Positions 54,455-64,000 of a stretch of DNA of 64,000 bases are shown one piece after another. Within the stretch, counting starts at the first letter, position 1, and the number at the start of each line of letters is the position of its first letter. The stretch lies in contig CAMWRX010000002.1 of assembly GCA_947176765.1 (NCBI GenBank), positions 1-64,000 of the forward strand, in the 5' to 3' direction. The stretch comes from an uncultured bacterium. Lineage in GTDB: Bacteria; Bacillota; Clostridia; Oscillospirales; Oscillospiraceae. The notes beneath the pieces were generated by a model, which saw only the letters and a list, made by a program, of their open reading frames with translations, did no database searches and had not been told where the DNA came from. The position numbers were made by a program, and so were the translations under genes.

Positions 54455-56935
54455 ATGCCGAAACAGATCCAGGTACGCGGCGCACGGGTGCATAACCTAA
54501 AAAACATCGACGTGGACGTGCCGCTGAATCAAATCGTGGCGATTGCCGGGATGTCTGGCTCGGGGAAGTCGTCGTTGGCCCTGGGCGTACTGTACGCCGA
54601 GGGTTCCCGTCGCTATTTAGAGGCCCTGTCCACCTATACCCGGCGGCGGATGACCCAGGCCGCCCGGGCCCAGGTGGATGAGGTGCTCTATGTCCCCGCC
54701 GCCCTGGCCCTGCACCAGCGGCCCAGCGTCCCCGGCGTCCGCTCCACCTTCGGCACCGGCACCGAGCTGCTCAACAGCCTGCGGCTGATGTTTTCCCGAT
54801 TGGCCAGCCACCGCTGCCCCAACGGACACTATCTGCCTCCCACTCTGGCCGTTGCTGCCGAGCAGCCGATTTTTTGTCCGGAGTGCGGCGCGCAGGTCCA
54901 GGCTCCTGGGGCAGAAGAGCTGGCCTTCAACAGCCAGGGAGCCTGCCCCACCTGTGACGGCACGGGGGTCGTGCGCACGGTGGACGAGTCCACCCTGGTG
55001 CCGGATGAGTCGCTGTCCATCGACCAGGGGGCGGTGGCCCCGTGGCAGACCCTGATGTGGTCGCTGATGAAGGACATCGCCCGGGAGATGGGGGTGCGGA
55101 CCGACGTGCCGTTCCGCCAGCTGACGGCGGAGGAACGGGACATCGTGTTCCACGGCCCCGCCGTGAAAAAGAATATCATCTATCAAAATAAGACCAGCGG
55201 CGCGGCGGGAGATATGGACTTCACCTACTTCAACGCCACATATACCGTGGAGAACGCTTTGTCCAAGGTAAAGGACGAAAAGGGCATGAAGCGGGTGGAA
55301 AAATTCCTCAAGCAGGGCGTATGCCCGGACTGCGGCGGCACCCGGCTGTCGGCGGCGGCGCGGGCGCCCAAGCTGCGGGGCATCTCCCTGGACGAAGCCT
55401 GCAAGATGTCCCTTTCAGAGTTGGTGGAGTGGGTGGCGGCCGTACCCGCCTCCCTTCCCCCGGAGATGCGGCCCATGGCGGAGAGCATCTGCCAGTCCTT
55501 CCAGGCCACGGCCAAGCGGCTCCTGGATCTTGGCCTGGGCTACCTGGCCCTGGACCGGGCGGCGTCCACCCTGTCCACCGGGGAACGCCAGCGGATGCAG
55601 CTGGCCCGGGCGGTGCGCAACCGCACCACCGGGGTGCTCTACGTGTTGGACGAGCCTTCCATCGGTCTGCACCCCTCCAATATCGTGGGGCTGACCGGGG
55701 TCATGCACGATCTGGTGGCGGATGGCAACTCGGTCATCCTGGTGGATCACGACACGCAAATCCTTTCCCAGGCGGACTGGCTGATCGAAATGGGCCCCGA
55801 AGCCGGGGCAAAGGGCGGTCAAGTCGTGGCCCAGGGGACGATCCCGGAGATTGCCCAGAACAAGGCGTCTCAGATCGGCCCGTTCCTGGCCGGGGCGGCG
55901 GATGTTTATGTCCGGGATCGGGCCAAGTCCGGCGAGTTGTTTGATATGGGAACCATCCACCTCTCCACGGCGGCGATCCACACGGTGAAGCCCCTGACGG
56001 TGGACATCCCAAAAGGGCGGCTGACGGTGGTGACCGGCGTGTCCGGCTCCGGCAAAACCACACTGATCCTGGAGAGCCTGGTTCCCGGATTGACGGCGGC
56101 GATAGACGGACAAACGCTGCCGGAGCATATTCTGAGTCTGGAAGCCGGGGGCGTCCGGCAGGTGAAGCTGATCGATGCCACACCCATCGGCACCAATGTC
56201 CGCTCCACGGTGGCCACCTATGCCAACGTCCACGATGAATTGCGAAAGATCTTTGCCCGGACCCCAGACGCAAAAGAACTGGGGTTCAAGGCCGGGGACT
56301 TTTCCTACAATACCGGGAGGCTGCGCTGTCCGGTGTGTGACGGCACGGGGGCCATCAACCTGGACATACAGTTTCTGCCCGACGTGACCATCCCCTGCCC
56401 GGAGTGCCGGGGATCGCGGTACGGGAAGGACGCAAGCCGCATTCGGTATCAATGCAGACAGGGCGCTTACTTCTCTCTGCCCGAATTGATGGACATGGAT
56501 GTGAGCACAGCGCTGTCCGCCTGCGGGGATCTGAAGGTAGTCAGCCAACGGCTGAAGGTCTTGCAGGATCTGGGTCTGGGCTACCTGACCCTGGGCGAGG
56601 AGACCCCCAGCCTGTCCGGCGGCGAGGCCCAGCGGCTGAAGCTGGCCAGCGAGATGGGCAAACCCCAGTCGGATTCGGTATTCGTGTTCGACGAGCCCAC
56701 CATCGGCCTGCACCCCCTGGATGTGCGCACCCTGCTGGGTGTGTTCCAGACGCTGATTGAGCACGGGGCCACAGTGATCGTGATCGAGCATGATCTGGAC
56801 GTGATCCGCAGCGCCGACTATATCATCGACATGGGCCCCGGCGGCGGCGAGGCAGGCGGGCGCGTGGTCGCGGCGGGAACGCCGGAGGAGGTCGCGGAAA
56901 ACTTGAACAGCTTGACCGGCCAATACTTGAAATAG
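54455..56935 (+). CDS. UvrA-like ABC ATPase lacking the UvrB-binding region
   Basis: IAGMSGSGKSSLALGVLYAEGSRRYLEALS; GVSGSGKTTLILESL; two signature/Walker B sets; zinc-finger CPTCDGTG, CPECRG; 827 aa. Confidence 0.9.
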   Translation: MPKQIQVRGARVHNLKNIDVDVPLNQIVAIAGMSGSGKSSLALGVLYAEGSRRYLEALSTYTRRRMTQAARAQVDEVLYVPAALALHQRPSVPGVRSTFGTGTELLNSLRLMFSRLASHRCPNGHYLPPTLAVAAEQPIFCPECGAQVQAPGAEELAFNSQGACPTCDGTGVVRTVDESTLVPDESLSIDQGAVAPWQTLMWSLMKDIAREMGVRTDVPFRQLTAEERDIVFHGPAVKKNIIYQNKTSGAAGDMDFTYFNATYTVENALSKVKDEKGMKRVEKFLKQGVCPDCGGTRLSAAARAPKLRGISLDEACKMSLSELVEWVAAVPASLPPEMRPMAESICQSFQATAKRLLDLGLGYLALDRAASTLSTGERQRMQLARAVRNRTTGVLYVLDEPSIGLHPSNIVGLTGVMHDLVADGNSVILVDHDTQILSQADWLIEMGPEAGAKGGQVVAQGTIPEIAQNKASQIGPFLAGAADVYVRDRAKSGELFDMGTIHLSTAAIHTVKPLTVDIPKGRLTVVTGVSGSGKTTLILESLVPGLTAAIDGQTLPEHILSLEAGGVRQVKLIDATPIGTNVRSTVATYANVHDELRKIFARTPDAKELGFKAGDFSYNTGRLRCPVCDGTGAINLDIQFLPDVTIPCPECRGSRYGKDASRIRYQCRQGAYFSLPELMDMDVSTALSACGDLKVVSQRLKVLQDLGLGYLTLGEETPSLSGGEAQRLKLASEMGKPQSDSVFVFDEPTIGLHPLDVRTLLGVFQTLIEHGATVIVIEHDLDVIRSADYIIDMGPGGGEAGGRVVAAGTPEEVAENLNSLTGQYLK

Positions 56936-57020
56936 ATCGCAGCCTTGCTTTGATTGGGTTTTGCAAATCCTATATAGGTGACATTGATAAAGAAATCTAA
57001 ACAGGAAGATTGGTGAGTTG

Positions 57021-57680
57021 ATGGAACGCTATGAGCAAATCCGCGAAGAAATCTGCCAGGTCTGCCGCCTGCTCTACGACCGGGGCTATGTAGTGAGCAA
57101 CGATGGGAATGTGTCTGTCCGGGCAGCCCCGGACAGGATCCTCATTACCCCCTCCGGGGTGGGCAAGGGCCGGATGACCCCGGAGATGCTGGTTTTGTGT
57201 GATCTTCAGGGCAATATCCTGGACGGGGAGCGCTACCCCTCCTCTGAAAGTAAGATGCACCTGATGGTCTACCGGGAGCGGGATGATGTTATGAGCGTGG
57301 TCCACGCGCATCCGCCCATCTCCACAGCTTTTGCCATCTGCCGCCGTCCCCTGAAAGAGCGGTATTTGTCCGAGACGGTGTCAGGGTTAGGGGAGATTCC
57401 CGTCACTGAGTTCGCCATGCCCTCCACCAACGAGGTGCCGGAAAGTGTGCGGCCCTTTGTCCACAGCCATAACGCTGTGCTGTTGGCCAATCATGGCGCG
57501 CTTACCTGGGGGCCCACCCTCCTGGCCGCCTTTGACCGGCTGGAGACAGTGGAGCAGACCGCCAAAGTATACTACTATGTCTCCCAGCTGGGGGGCGGTG
57601 TGGAGATCACCCGGGAGCAGGCGGACACTCTGCGTTCCATGACCGGCTTCTACCAGAAGCTGGCCGACAAGCGGAGTTGA
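57021..57680 (+). CDS. Class II aldolase/adducin family protein
   Basis: SNDGNVSVRAAPDRILITPSGVGKGRM; VVHAHPP; ANHGALTWG. Confidence 0.9.
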   Translation: MERYEQIREEICQVCRLLYDRGYVVSNDGNVSVRAAPDRILITPSGVGKGRMTPEMLVLCDLQGNILDGERYPSSESKMHLMVYRERDDVMSVVHAHPPISTAFAICRRPLKERYLSETVSGLGEIPVTEFAMPSTNEVPESVRPFVHSHNAVLLANHGALTWGPTLLAAFDRLETVEQTAKVYYYVSQLGGGVEITREQADTLRSMTGFYQKLADKRS

Positions 57681-57744
57681 CCGTGGCCGACGGGGCTGTC
57701 TCAGTGATTGATCCGCCAAATTTGATAGCCAAGGAGTGGTTTTT

Positions 57745-58815
57745 ATGCTCGACCAGCTTCAGCAAGTGACCCATATCGACAACGTACGCCTGGGAGACGA
57801 CGGGAAAAGCGTGGTCATTATTGACCAGACCCAGCTGCCCAACCGGACGGTATACCTGACCCTGCGCACGCCGGAAGAGATGTACGACGCCATCAAACTC
57901 CTCCAGGTTCGCGGCGCGCCGGCCATCGGCATCTGCGCCGGCTACAGCATCTACGCCCTGGCCTGCCAGTGGGATCTCACCAACACCGCCGCCTTTGCCG
58001 CCAGGTTCCATGAACAGAAAGAGTACCTCAACTCCTCCCGCCCCACCGCGGTGAACCTAAGCTGGGCGCTGGAGCGGATGGAGGGCGTGGTGAAGGCCAA
58101 CGCCAATCGAACCGTGCCCGAACTGCTGGAGCTGCTGGGCAGGGAGTGCCGGGCCATCCATGAGGAGGACATTGCCATGTGCCGGGCCATCTCGGAGTAC
58201 GGCCTGACCCTCATCAAAGACGGCGACGGGGTGCTCACCCACTGCAATGCCGGCCCCCTGGCCACCTCCCGGTATGGCACCGCCCTGGGCCCCCTGTTTC
58301 TGGGCAGGGAACGGGGCATGGCGTTCAAGGTGTTCTCCGACGAGACCCGTCCCCTGCTCCAGGGCGCGCGGCTTACCTCCTATGAGCTGCAAAAGGCGGG
58401 CATCGACGTGACGCTGATCTGCGACAATATGGCGTCCATCGTCATGAAGAACGGCTGGGTGCAGGCCTGCTTCGTGGGCTGCGACCGGGTAGCCGCCAAC
58501 GGCGACGCCGCCAACAAGATCGGTACCAGCGGCGTAGCCATCCTGGCCAAGCACTACGGCATCCCCTTCTACGTGCTGGGCCCCACCTCCACCATTGATC
58601 TGAACTGCCCCGATGGGGATCACATCCCCATTGAGCTGCGGGATCCGGACGAGATCAGGGAGAAATGGTATGCAGAGCCCATGGCCCTGCCCGAGGTGAA
58701 GTGCTATAACCCCGCCTTCGATGTCACCGACCACAGCCTGATTACCGGCATTGTCACTGAGAAGGGCATTTGCCGCGCCCCCTATACCAAGAGCCTGGCC
58801 GCCCTTTTCAAATGA
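57745..58815 (+). CDS. mtnA: S-methyl-5-thioribose-1-phosphate isomerase (or 5-deoxyribose-1-P isomerase homologue)
   Basis: [53 protein letters not shown]. Confidence 0.93.
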   Translation: MLDQLQQVTHIDNVRLGDDGKSVVIIDQTQLPNRTVYLTLRTPEEMYDAIKLLQVRGAPAIGICAGYSIYALACQWDLTNTAAFAARFHEQKEYLNSSRPTAVNLSWALERMEGVVKANANRTVPELLELLGRECRAIHEEDIAMCRAISEYGLTLIKDGDGVLTHCNAGPLATSRYGTALGPLFLGRERGMAFKVFSDETRPLLQGARLTSYELQKAGIDVTLICDNMASIVMKNGWVQACFVGCDRVAANGDAANKIGTSGVAILAKHYGIPFYVLGPTSTIDLNCPDGDHIPIELRDPDEIREKWYAEPMALPEVKCYNPAFDVTDHSLITGIVTEKGICRAPYTKSLAALFK

Positions 58816-58855
58816 AATATCAAGGAAAATCAGCACGTTCAAGGAGACGGAACCA

Positions 58856-59311
58856 ATGGTAAAAATTTTATTCGTGTGCCACGGAAATATATGCCGCAGC
58901 CCAATGGCCGAATTCGTGATGAAGGATTTGGTAAAGGCAGCCGGACTGGAAAGCCAATTCCACATCGAGTCCGCTGCCACCAGCACCGAGGAAATCGGCA
59001 GCCCGGTCTATCCCCCGGCGAGGCGCAAGCTGGCCGAGCACGGAATCGACTGCACGGGTAAGACCGCCCGCCAGCTCAAAAACAGCGACTATGAAAAATA
59101 CGACCTGCTGATTGGGATGGATCGGGCCAACCTGCGGAATATGCACCGTATCTGTGGCGGCGATTTTGCCAACAAGATGCACCTGCTAATGGATTTTACA
59201 GACCGCCCTGGCGATGTGACCGATCCGTGGTACACGGATGACTTTGAAACCACCTGGCGGGATGTGCTGGCCGGGTGCCGGGGGCTGTTGGACGCCTGTA
59301 AAAAATCCTGA
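58856..59311 (+). CDS. Low-molecular-weight protein-tyrosine phosphatase
   Basis: ILFVCHGNICRSPMAEF; DFTDRPGDVTDPWYTDDFE. Confidence 0.95.
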   Translation: MVKILFVCHGNICRSPMAEFVMKDLVKAAGLESQFHIESAATSTEEIGSPVYPPARRKLAEHGIDCTGKTARQLKNSDYEKYDLLIGMDRANLRNMHRICGGDFANKMHLLMDFTDRPGDVTDPWYTDDFETTWRDVLAGCRGLLDACKKS

Positions 59312-59325
59312 AAGGGGTGCTCCCG

Positions 59326-59547
59326 ATGTTTGGCAGACGGAAAAAGCCAGCGGCGATCCCCTATGACAAGCGTGGAAAAGTTCCCGTCATCCGATGCAGT
59401 ATCTGCACTGGCGAGCAGGTCGCGGGCTTCAAAGACCCGGTCAGCGGCAAATTCGAGGAATTAATGCTGCTCCGAAACGACAGAGATCTTTCAGAGTTTC
59501 TCCAACGGTATCAGGTCGAGGAAAACGAGATCAAGCGGGAGTGGTGA
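59326..59547 (+). CDS. Small hypothetical protein with CxxC
   Basis: MFGRRKKPAAIPYDKRGKVPVIRCSICTGEQVAGFKD. Confidence 0.65.
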   Translation: MFGRRKKPAAIPYDKRGKVPVIRCSICTGEQVAGFKDPVSGKFEELMLLRNDRDLSEFLQRYQVEENEIKREW

Positions 59548-59689
59548 AACCGTAACCGTGGTGCTGGCTATCGTAATGGGATTTATCATGGCCTTGGCCA
59601 TCATCGTAATTCACTGGAAAAACTCTCCCCATTCCCTCGACAATGTGATATACTAATCACAACAACTAACTTGAGGAGGCACGATCCCT

Positions 59690-60307
59690 ATGAAAGTCCT
59701 TATGCTCAATGGCAGCCCCCGGCCCGAGGGGAACACATCCATTGCCCTGCGGGAGATGGAGCAGACCTTCCAGGCGGAGGGTGTGGAAACTGAGATGATT
59801 CAGGTAGGCAGCCGCGATATTCGCGGCTGTGTGGCCTGCGGCGGCTGCGCCAAACTGGGCAGGTGCGTGTTCGACGATATTGTCAACGAGCTGGCACCCA
59901 AGTTCGAGGCCAGCGACGGCCTGGTGGTGGGCAGTCCGGTGTACTATGCCTCGGCCAACGCCACCCTGGTGGCCCTGCTCACCCGGCTGTTCTACAGCAC
60001 CCCCTTCGACAAGACCATGAAGGTTGGCGCCAGCGTGGTGGTGGCCCGCCGGGGCGGGCTGTCCGCCACCTTCGACGAGCTGAACAAATTCTTCACCATC
60101 TCCGGGATGCCGGTGGCCTCCAGCCAGTATTGGAACAGCGTCCACGGCAGGCTGCCCGGTGAGGCCGCCCAGGACGCAGAGGGGCTCCAGACCATGCGCG
60201 CCCTGGCCCGGAACATGACGTTCCTGATGAAAAGCATTGCCCTGGGCAAAGAGAAGTACGGCCTGCCGGCGCAGGAACCACGCCAGGTTACCAACTTCAT
60301 TCGATAA
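59690..60307 (+). CDS. Flavodoxin-family NAD(P)H-dependent oxidoreductase
   Basis: MLNGSPRPEGNTSIALREM...CVACGGCAKLGRCVFDDI. Confidence 0.92.
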   Translation: MKVLMLNGSPRPEGNTSIALREMEQTFQAEGVETEMIQVGSRDIRGCVACGGCAKLGRCVFDDIVNELAPKFEASDGLVVGSPVYYASANATLVALLTRLFYSTPFDKTMKVGASVVVARRGGLSATFDELNKFFTISGMPVASSQYWNSVHGRLPGEAAQDAEGLQTMRALARNMTFLMKSIALGKEKYGLPAQEPRQVTNFIR

Positions 60308-60321
60308 CGGAGGAACATATC

Positions 60322-60882
60322 ATGCGGAAAAACTTTGGAGCGAAGCCCTACACCTATCCCCAGCCGGTCTTCATCATCGCCACCTACGGCGAGGACGGCG
60401 CCCCGGACGCTATGAACGCCGCCTGGGGCGGCATCAGCGAGGCCAATGAGATCTCCATGTGCATCAGCGCGGGCCATAAGACGACGAAGAATATTTTGGC
60501 CCGGAAAGCTTTCACCGTGAGCATGGCCGACGCCGCCCACGTGGTGGAGTGCGACTATGTGGGCGTAGTGTCCGCCAACGATGTGCCTGATAAGCTGGCA
60601 AAGGCCGGGTTCCACACCACGAAAAGCGAGTTCGTGGACGCGCCCCTCATCGACGAGCTGGCCATGGCGGTGGAATGCCGGCTCATCAGCTATGATCCTG
60701 ACAGCTGCCGCCTGGTGGGCGAGATCGTGAACGTCAGCGTGGACGAGAGCGTACTCGGCCCGGATGGCAAAGTGGACGTGTCCAAACTGGGCCCCATCGT
60801 GTTTGACCCGGTGAACAGCGCCTATCACAAGCTGGGCGTGAAGGTGGGCAACGCATTCCAAGACGGGCTGAGGCTGAAATGA
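60322..60882 (+). CDS. Flavin reductase family protein
   Basis: PQPVFIIATYGEDGAPDAMNAAWGGI...HKTTKNILARKAFTVSMAD. Confidence 0.92.
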   Translation: MRKNFGAKPYTYPQPVFIIATYGEDGAPDAMNAAWGGISEANEISMCISAGHKTTKNILARKAFTVSMADAAHVVECDYVGVVSANDVPDKLAKAGFHTTKSEFVDAPLIDELAMAVECRLISYDPDSCRLVGEIVNVSVDESVLGPDGKVDVSKLGPIVFDPVNSAYHKLGVKVGNAFQDGLRLK

Positions 60883-61337
60883 TGACGGACTATCAAACGC
60901 TGGGCAAACAGCTTTTCTCACTGGTTCACAGCGTGCCCCATCGGATCGCAAATCTGGCCAATGCCGCAGCATTGCTCTATCACACAATGGAGGGCCTCAA
61001 CTGGGCGGGGTTTTATCTATTGGAAAACGGCATTCTGGTACTGGGCCCGTTCCAAGGAAAGCACGCCTGCATCGAGATCCCCGTAGGGTGCGGCGTGTGT
61101 GGGACAGCCGTTTCAGAGGACAGAACGCAGCTTGTCCACGATGTCCATCAATTCCCCGGCCACATCGCCTGCGACAGCGCGTCCAACTCGGAAATTGTCG
61201 TTCCCATCCACATGGGCGGACAAATCGTTGGCGTGCTGGACATCGACAGCCCTCACATTGGACGCTTTACCGAGGAGGACCGCACCGGGCTGGAGGAATT
61301 CGTGCGTATCCTGGAAGCAGAAGTTTGGGGGAAATGA
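60879..61337 (+). CDS. GAF-domain free methionine-(R)-sulfoxide reductase
   Basis: NWAGFYLLENGILVLGPFQGKHACIEIPVGCGVCGTAV...HIACDSASNSEIVVPI. Confidence 0.92.
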   Translation: MMTDYQTLGKQLFSLVHSVPHRIANLANAAALLYHTMEGLNWAGFYLLENGILVLGPFQGKHACIEIPVGCGVCGTAVSEDRTQLVHDVHQFPGHIACDSASNSEIVVPIHMGGQIVGVLDIDSPHIGRFTEEDRTGLEEFVRILEAEVWGK

Positions 61338-61489
61338 AATACCGGCCCACGGGTGGGTTGAGCCGATTGTCTGTGTTGTCGTCATTGCACTGGCTCGCCT
61401 CGCCCAGCAGTACCGGGCCGCTGCCCTTGCCCGCTTTATCAGCGTTATTAACAACTCGCACAAAAATTTTGTGAAATAAGCGTCAAAAC

Positions 61490-61518
61490 TTGACAGAGTG
61501 CCTGAAGTAGTGTAAAAT
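61490..61518 (+). promoter_or_regulatory. Promoter of the Fe(III)-type ABC operon
   Basis: TTGACA-17 bp-TAAAAT. Confidence 0.75.
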
Positions 61519-61581
61519 ATTCCTTAGCAAAAACCTGAAGGGTTGGAAGAAAACCACAAAAGCTTTTTTGGAGGAATGAAC

Positions 61582-62742
61582 ATGAAAAAGAAGACACTGG
61601 CCGTATTGCTGGCGCTGGTTATGCTGCTGGGCCTGTTGGCTGGCTGCAGCGGCAAGGCGGATCCCACCAATCCCCCCGCGAACAATCCCTCCGCCGACAA
61701 TGACGACGGAAATAAGCCCGATAATCCCCCCGCCGCCGACCCCATGGCTGACCTGATCGCCGCAGCCAAGGCCGAGGGCGAGCTGGTGGTGTATGGCTCC
61801 TGCGAGGAGGAGTATCTGTCCGCCGCCTGCGCGAACTTTGAGAAGCTGTACGGCATCAAGACCAGCTACCAGCGCCTGTCCACCGGCGAGGTGCAGGCCA
61901 AGATCGAGGAGGAGAACGGCAACCCCTCCGCCGACGTCTGGTTCGGCGGCACCACCGATCCCTACAACGTCGTGGCCGCCGAGGGTCTGCTGGAGGCCTA
62001 CGAGGCCATGAACGCCTCCCACATCTCCAAGGACGTGTACAAGCACAAGGGCAATATGTGGCACGGCATCTATACCGGCATCCTGGGCTTCATGGTCAAC
62101 AAGGACGAGCTGGCCCGCATGGGCCTGGACGCTCCCCAGGACTGGGCCGACCTGACCGACTCCAAGTATGAAGGGCTGATTTGGCTGTCCAACTACAACA
62201 CCGCCGGCACCGCCAAGCTGGTCATCAACACCATGATCCAGAAGTACGGCCACGACGAGGGTATCCAGTACCTGGTGGATCTGGACAAGAACATCGAGGT
62301 GTACACCAAGTCCGGCTCCGGCCCGTCCAAGAACGTGGGCACCGGCGAGTGCGTCATCGGCATCGGCTTCCTGCATGATGGCATCACCCAGATCCTGGAC
62401 AACGGCTATGACAACATTGAGCTGATCATCCCCTCCAGCGGCACCTCCTGCGAGATCGGCGCCACCGCCATCTTCAAGGGCGCGTCCCATCCCAACGCCG
62501 CCAAGCTGTGGATTGAGTACGCTCTGTCCCCCGACTGCGTGGATCTGGCCCAGGATCACGGCTCCTACCAGTTCCTGGTCATCGACAACGGCAACCAGCC
62601 CCAGGCCGCCAAGGACTTCGGCCTGGACCCCAACAACGTGATGGACTATGACTTTGACGATGCCACCGAAAATATCGGCACCTATATTGAGGAAGTCATG
62701 AACGCCCTGGGCGGCGGCGACGACCGCTTCAAGACGGAGTAA
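61582..62742 (+). CDS. ABC transporter substrate-binding lipoprotein, iron(III) type
   Basis: Lipobox LLAGCSG; AKAEGELVVYGSCEEEYLSAACANFEKLYGIKTSYQRLSTGEVQAKIEEENGNPSADVWFGG. Confidence 0.9.
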   Translation: MKKKTLAVLLALVMLLGLLAGCSGKADPTNPPANNPSADNDDGNKPDNPPAADPMADLIAAAKAEGELVVYGSCEEEYLSAACANFEKLYGIKTSYQRLSTGEVQAKIEEENGNPSADVWFGGTTDPYNVVAAEGLLEAYEAMNASHISKDVYKHKGNMWHGIYTGILGFMVNKDELARMGLDAPQDWADLTDSKYEGLIWLSNYNTAGTAKLVINTMIQKYGHDEGIQYLVDLDKNIEVYTKSGSGPSKNVGTGECVIGIGFLHDGITQILDNGYDNIELIIPSSGTSCEIGATAIFKGASHPNAAKLWIEYALSPDCVDLAQDHGSYQFLVIDNGNQPQAAKDFGLDPNNVMDYDFDDATENIGTYIEEVMNALGGGDDRFKTE

Positions 62743-62775
62743 TCCGCCTCACAATCCTAACGAGCTGACCGGAAT

Positions 62776-62800
62776 GGGGGATGGCAAGCCGCCATCCCCC
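62776..62800 (+). terminator. Intercistronic hairpin / attenuator
   Basis: gggggatggc aagcc gccatccccc. Confidence 0.65.
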
Positions 62801-62859
62801 GTTTCGTTTCCCGCGTTCTGTGCGGCCCGCGGGCCGCAAGAGAGAAAGGAGGCTCCCCT

Positions 62860-64000
62860 ATGGCAAAAAAAGGCCAAGGCGCTGCGCTGGACCGGAAAAA
62901 GCTGATGGCCGACCCCATCATGGTGGGTACCATCGTCGTTCTGGTCACATTCCTGACCGTATTCATCCTGTATCCCCTGGCGATCCTGCTGGTGGACAGC
63001 TTCGTGGGGGACGGAGGCTTCTCCCTGAGCGTGTTCAAGCGGATCTTCGCCATGCCTACATTTACCAAGGCCATCACCAACACCCTGAAGGTGGGCTTCC
63101 TGGTGGGCATCCTGTCCACCATCGTGGGCTTGCTGTTCGCCTATGTGGAGGTCTACGTCCGGGTGGGCCGGGGGGTGGGCGGCCTGTTCAAGGTGGTGTC
63201 CATGCTGCCGGTGGTGTCGCCCCCCTTTGTGCTCTCCCTGTCCATGATTATGCTCTTCGGCAAGGCGGGACTCATCACCCGGGAACTGCTGAAGATCTAT
63301 GACAACAGCGTGTACGGCTTCTGGGGCATCGTCATTGTACAGTCCCTCACCTTCTTCCCGGTGTGCTACATGATGCTCAAGGGCCTGCTGAAGAACATCG
63401 ACCCCTCCCTGGAGGAGGCCGCCCGGGATATGGGCGCTTCCCGGGGCAAGGTGTTCATGACCGTTACCCTGCCGTTGCTGCTGCCCGGTCTGGGCAACGC
63501 CTTCCTGGTGACCTTCATCGAGTCCATTGCCGACTTCGCCAACCCCATGATTATCGGCGGCTCCTATGACACCCTGGCCACCACCATCTACCTCCAGATC
63601 ACCGGCGCCTACGACAAGGCGGGGGCCGCGGCCATGGCCGTGGTGCTGCTGTCCATCACCCTGCTGATGTTCGCGGTGCAGAAGTATTACTTGGAGGCCA
63701 AGACCGCCGCCACCCTCACGGGCAAGGCGTCCCGGGGGCGTATGCTCATCGAGGAGCGCAGCGTCACCATCCCCCTCACCATCCTGTGCGCTCTGGCCGC
63801 CTTCTTTGTCATCATGATGTACCTGTGCGTGCCCATCGGGGCGCTGTTCCCCACCTGGGGCTACAAATACACCCCCCTTACCTTTAAGTGGTTTGGACAG
63901 GTGTTCACCAAGTACAAGGGCTTGAAGGCATTCCGGGACTCCTTCGTGCTGTCCCTGATTGCCTCCCCCATCACCGCCCTGCTGTCCATGATTATCTCCT
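62860..64000 (+). CDS. ABC transporter permease, iron(III) type (runs off the window)
   Basis: LYPLAILLVDSFVGDGGFSLSVFKRIF...; EEAARDMGASRGKVFMTVTLPLLLPGL; no stop before 64000. Confidence 0.9.
   Translation, partial: MAKKGQGAALDRKKLMADPIMVGTIVVLVTFLTVFILYPLAILLVDSFVGDGGFSLSVFKRIFAMPTFTKAITNTLKVGFLVGILSTIVGLLFAYVEVYVRVGRGVGGLFKVVSMLPVVSPPFVLSLSMIMLFGKAGLITRELLKIYDNSVYGFWGIVIVQSLTFFPVCYMMLKGLLKNIDPSLEEAARDMGASRGKVFMTVTLPLLLPGLGNAFLVTFIESIADFANPMIIGGSYDTLATTIYLQITGAYDKAGAAAMAVVLLSITLLMFAVQKYYLEAKTAATLTGKASRGRMLIEERSVTIPLTILCALAAFFVIMMYLCVPIGALFPTWGYKYTPLTFKWFGQVFTKYKGLKAFRDSFVLSLIASPITALLSMIIS

Noticed and set aside
61363-61479. Possible small membrane ORF after the fRMsr gene
   Set aside because: Only an out-of-frame extension of an ORF overlapping the fRMsr gene; no start or RBS

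Overview
GC-rich Firmicutes-type chromosomal window; an Oscillospiraceae-like gut Clostridia host is inferred from gene style only. There is no rRNA, intact tRNA or CRISPR array. Main content: (1) 1-8.7 kb: a decayed tyrosine-recombinase remnant at the left edge, many small housekeeping or stress genes (MutT, deformylase, peroxiredoxin, YaaA, nitroreductase, GNAT), and an isolated tRNA-Pro-like 3' fragment at 8581-8623 that could be an integration scar. (2) 8.9-24.2 kb: a fructan-utilisation locus with two GH32 enzymes, a large lipoprotein containing three copies of an unassigned ~190-aa NGDFE...GW module, a LacI regulator, an LplB/YtcP-type ABC transporter with solute-binding protein, fructokinase and several uncharacterised membrane proteins or lipoproteins. 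A shared ACGATATTT-type motif lies next to three divergent promoters, and a duplicated two-hairpin RNA module with compensatory changes lies between permease and binding-protein genes. (3) 24.2-35.5 kb: redox genes (aldo/keto reductases, flavodoxin, LysR) with several internal deletions, truncations and gene fossils. (4) 39-42.3 kb: nanE, PTS EIIBC and RpiR. (5) 42.3-49.7 kb: a ~2460-aa secreted protein with transglutaminase-like, Ig-like-repeat and SLH regions. (6) 50-64 kb: esterase, patatin, EFR1 ferredoxin/Rrf2, UvrA paralogue lacking the UvrB-binding insertion, class II aldolase plus mtnA (possible DHAP-shunt salvage), LMW-PTP, fRMsr and the start of an Fe(III)-type ABC transporter. I found no clear defence or RNA-guided system. 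The best candidates for something undescribed are the fructan-locus lipoprotein module and the covarying hairpin pair at 20715-20835. All family calls come from reading motifs by eye; no searches were run.
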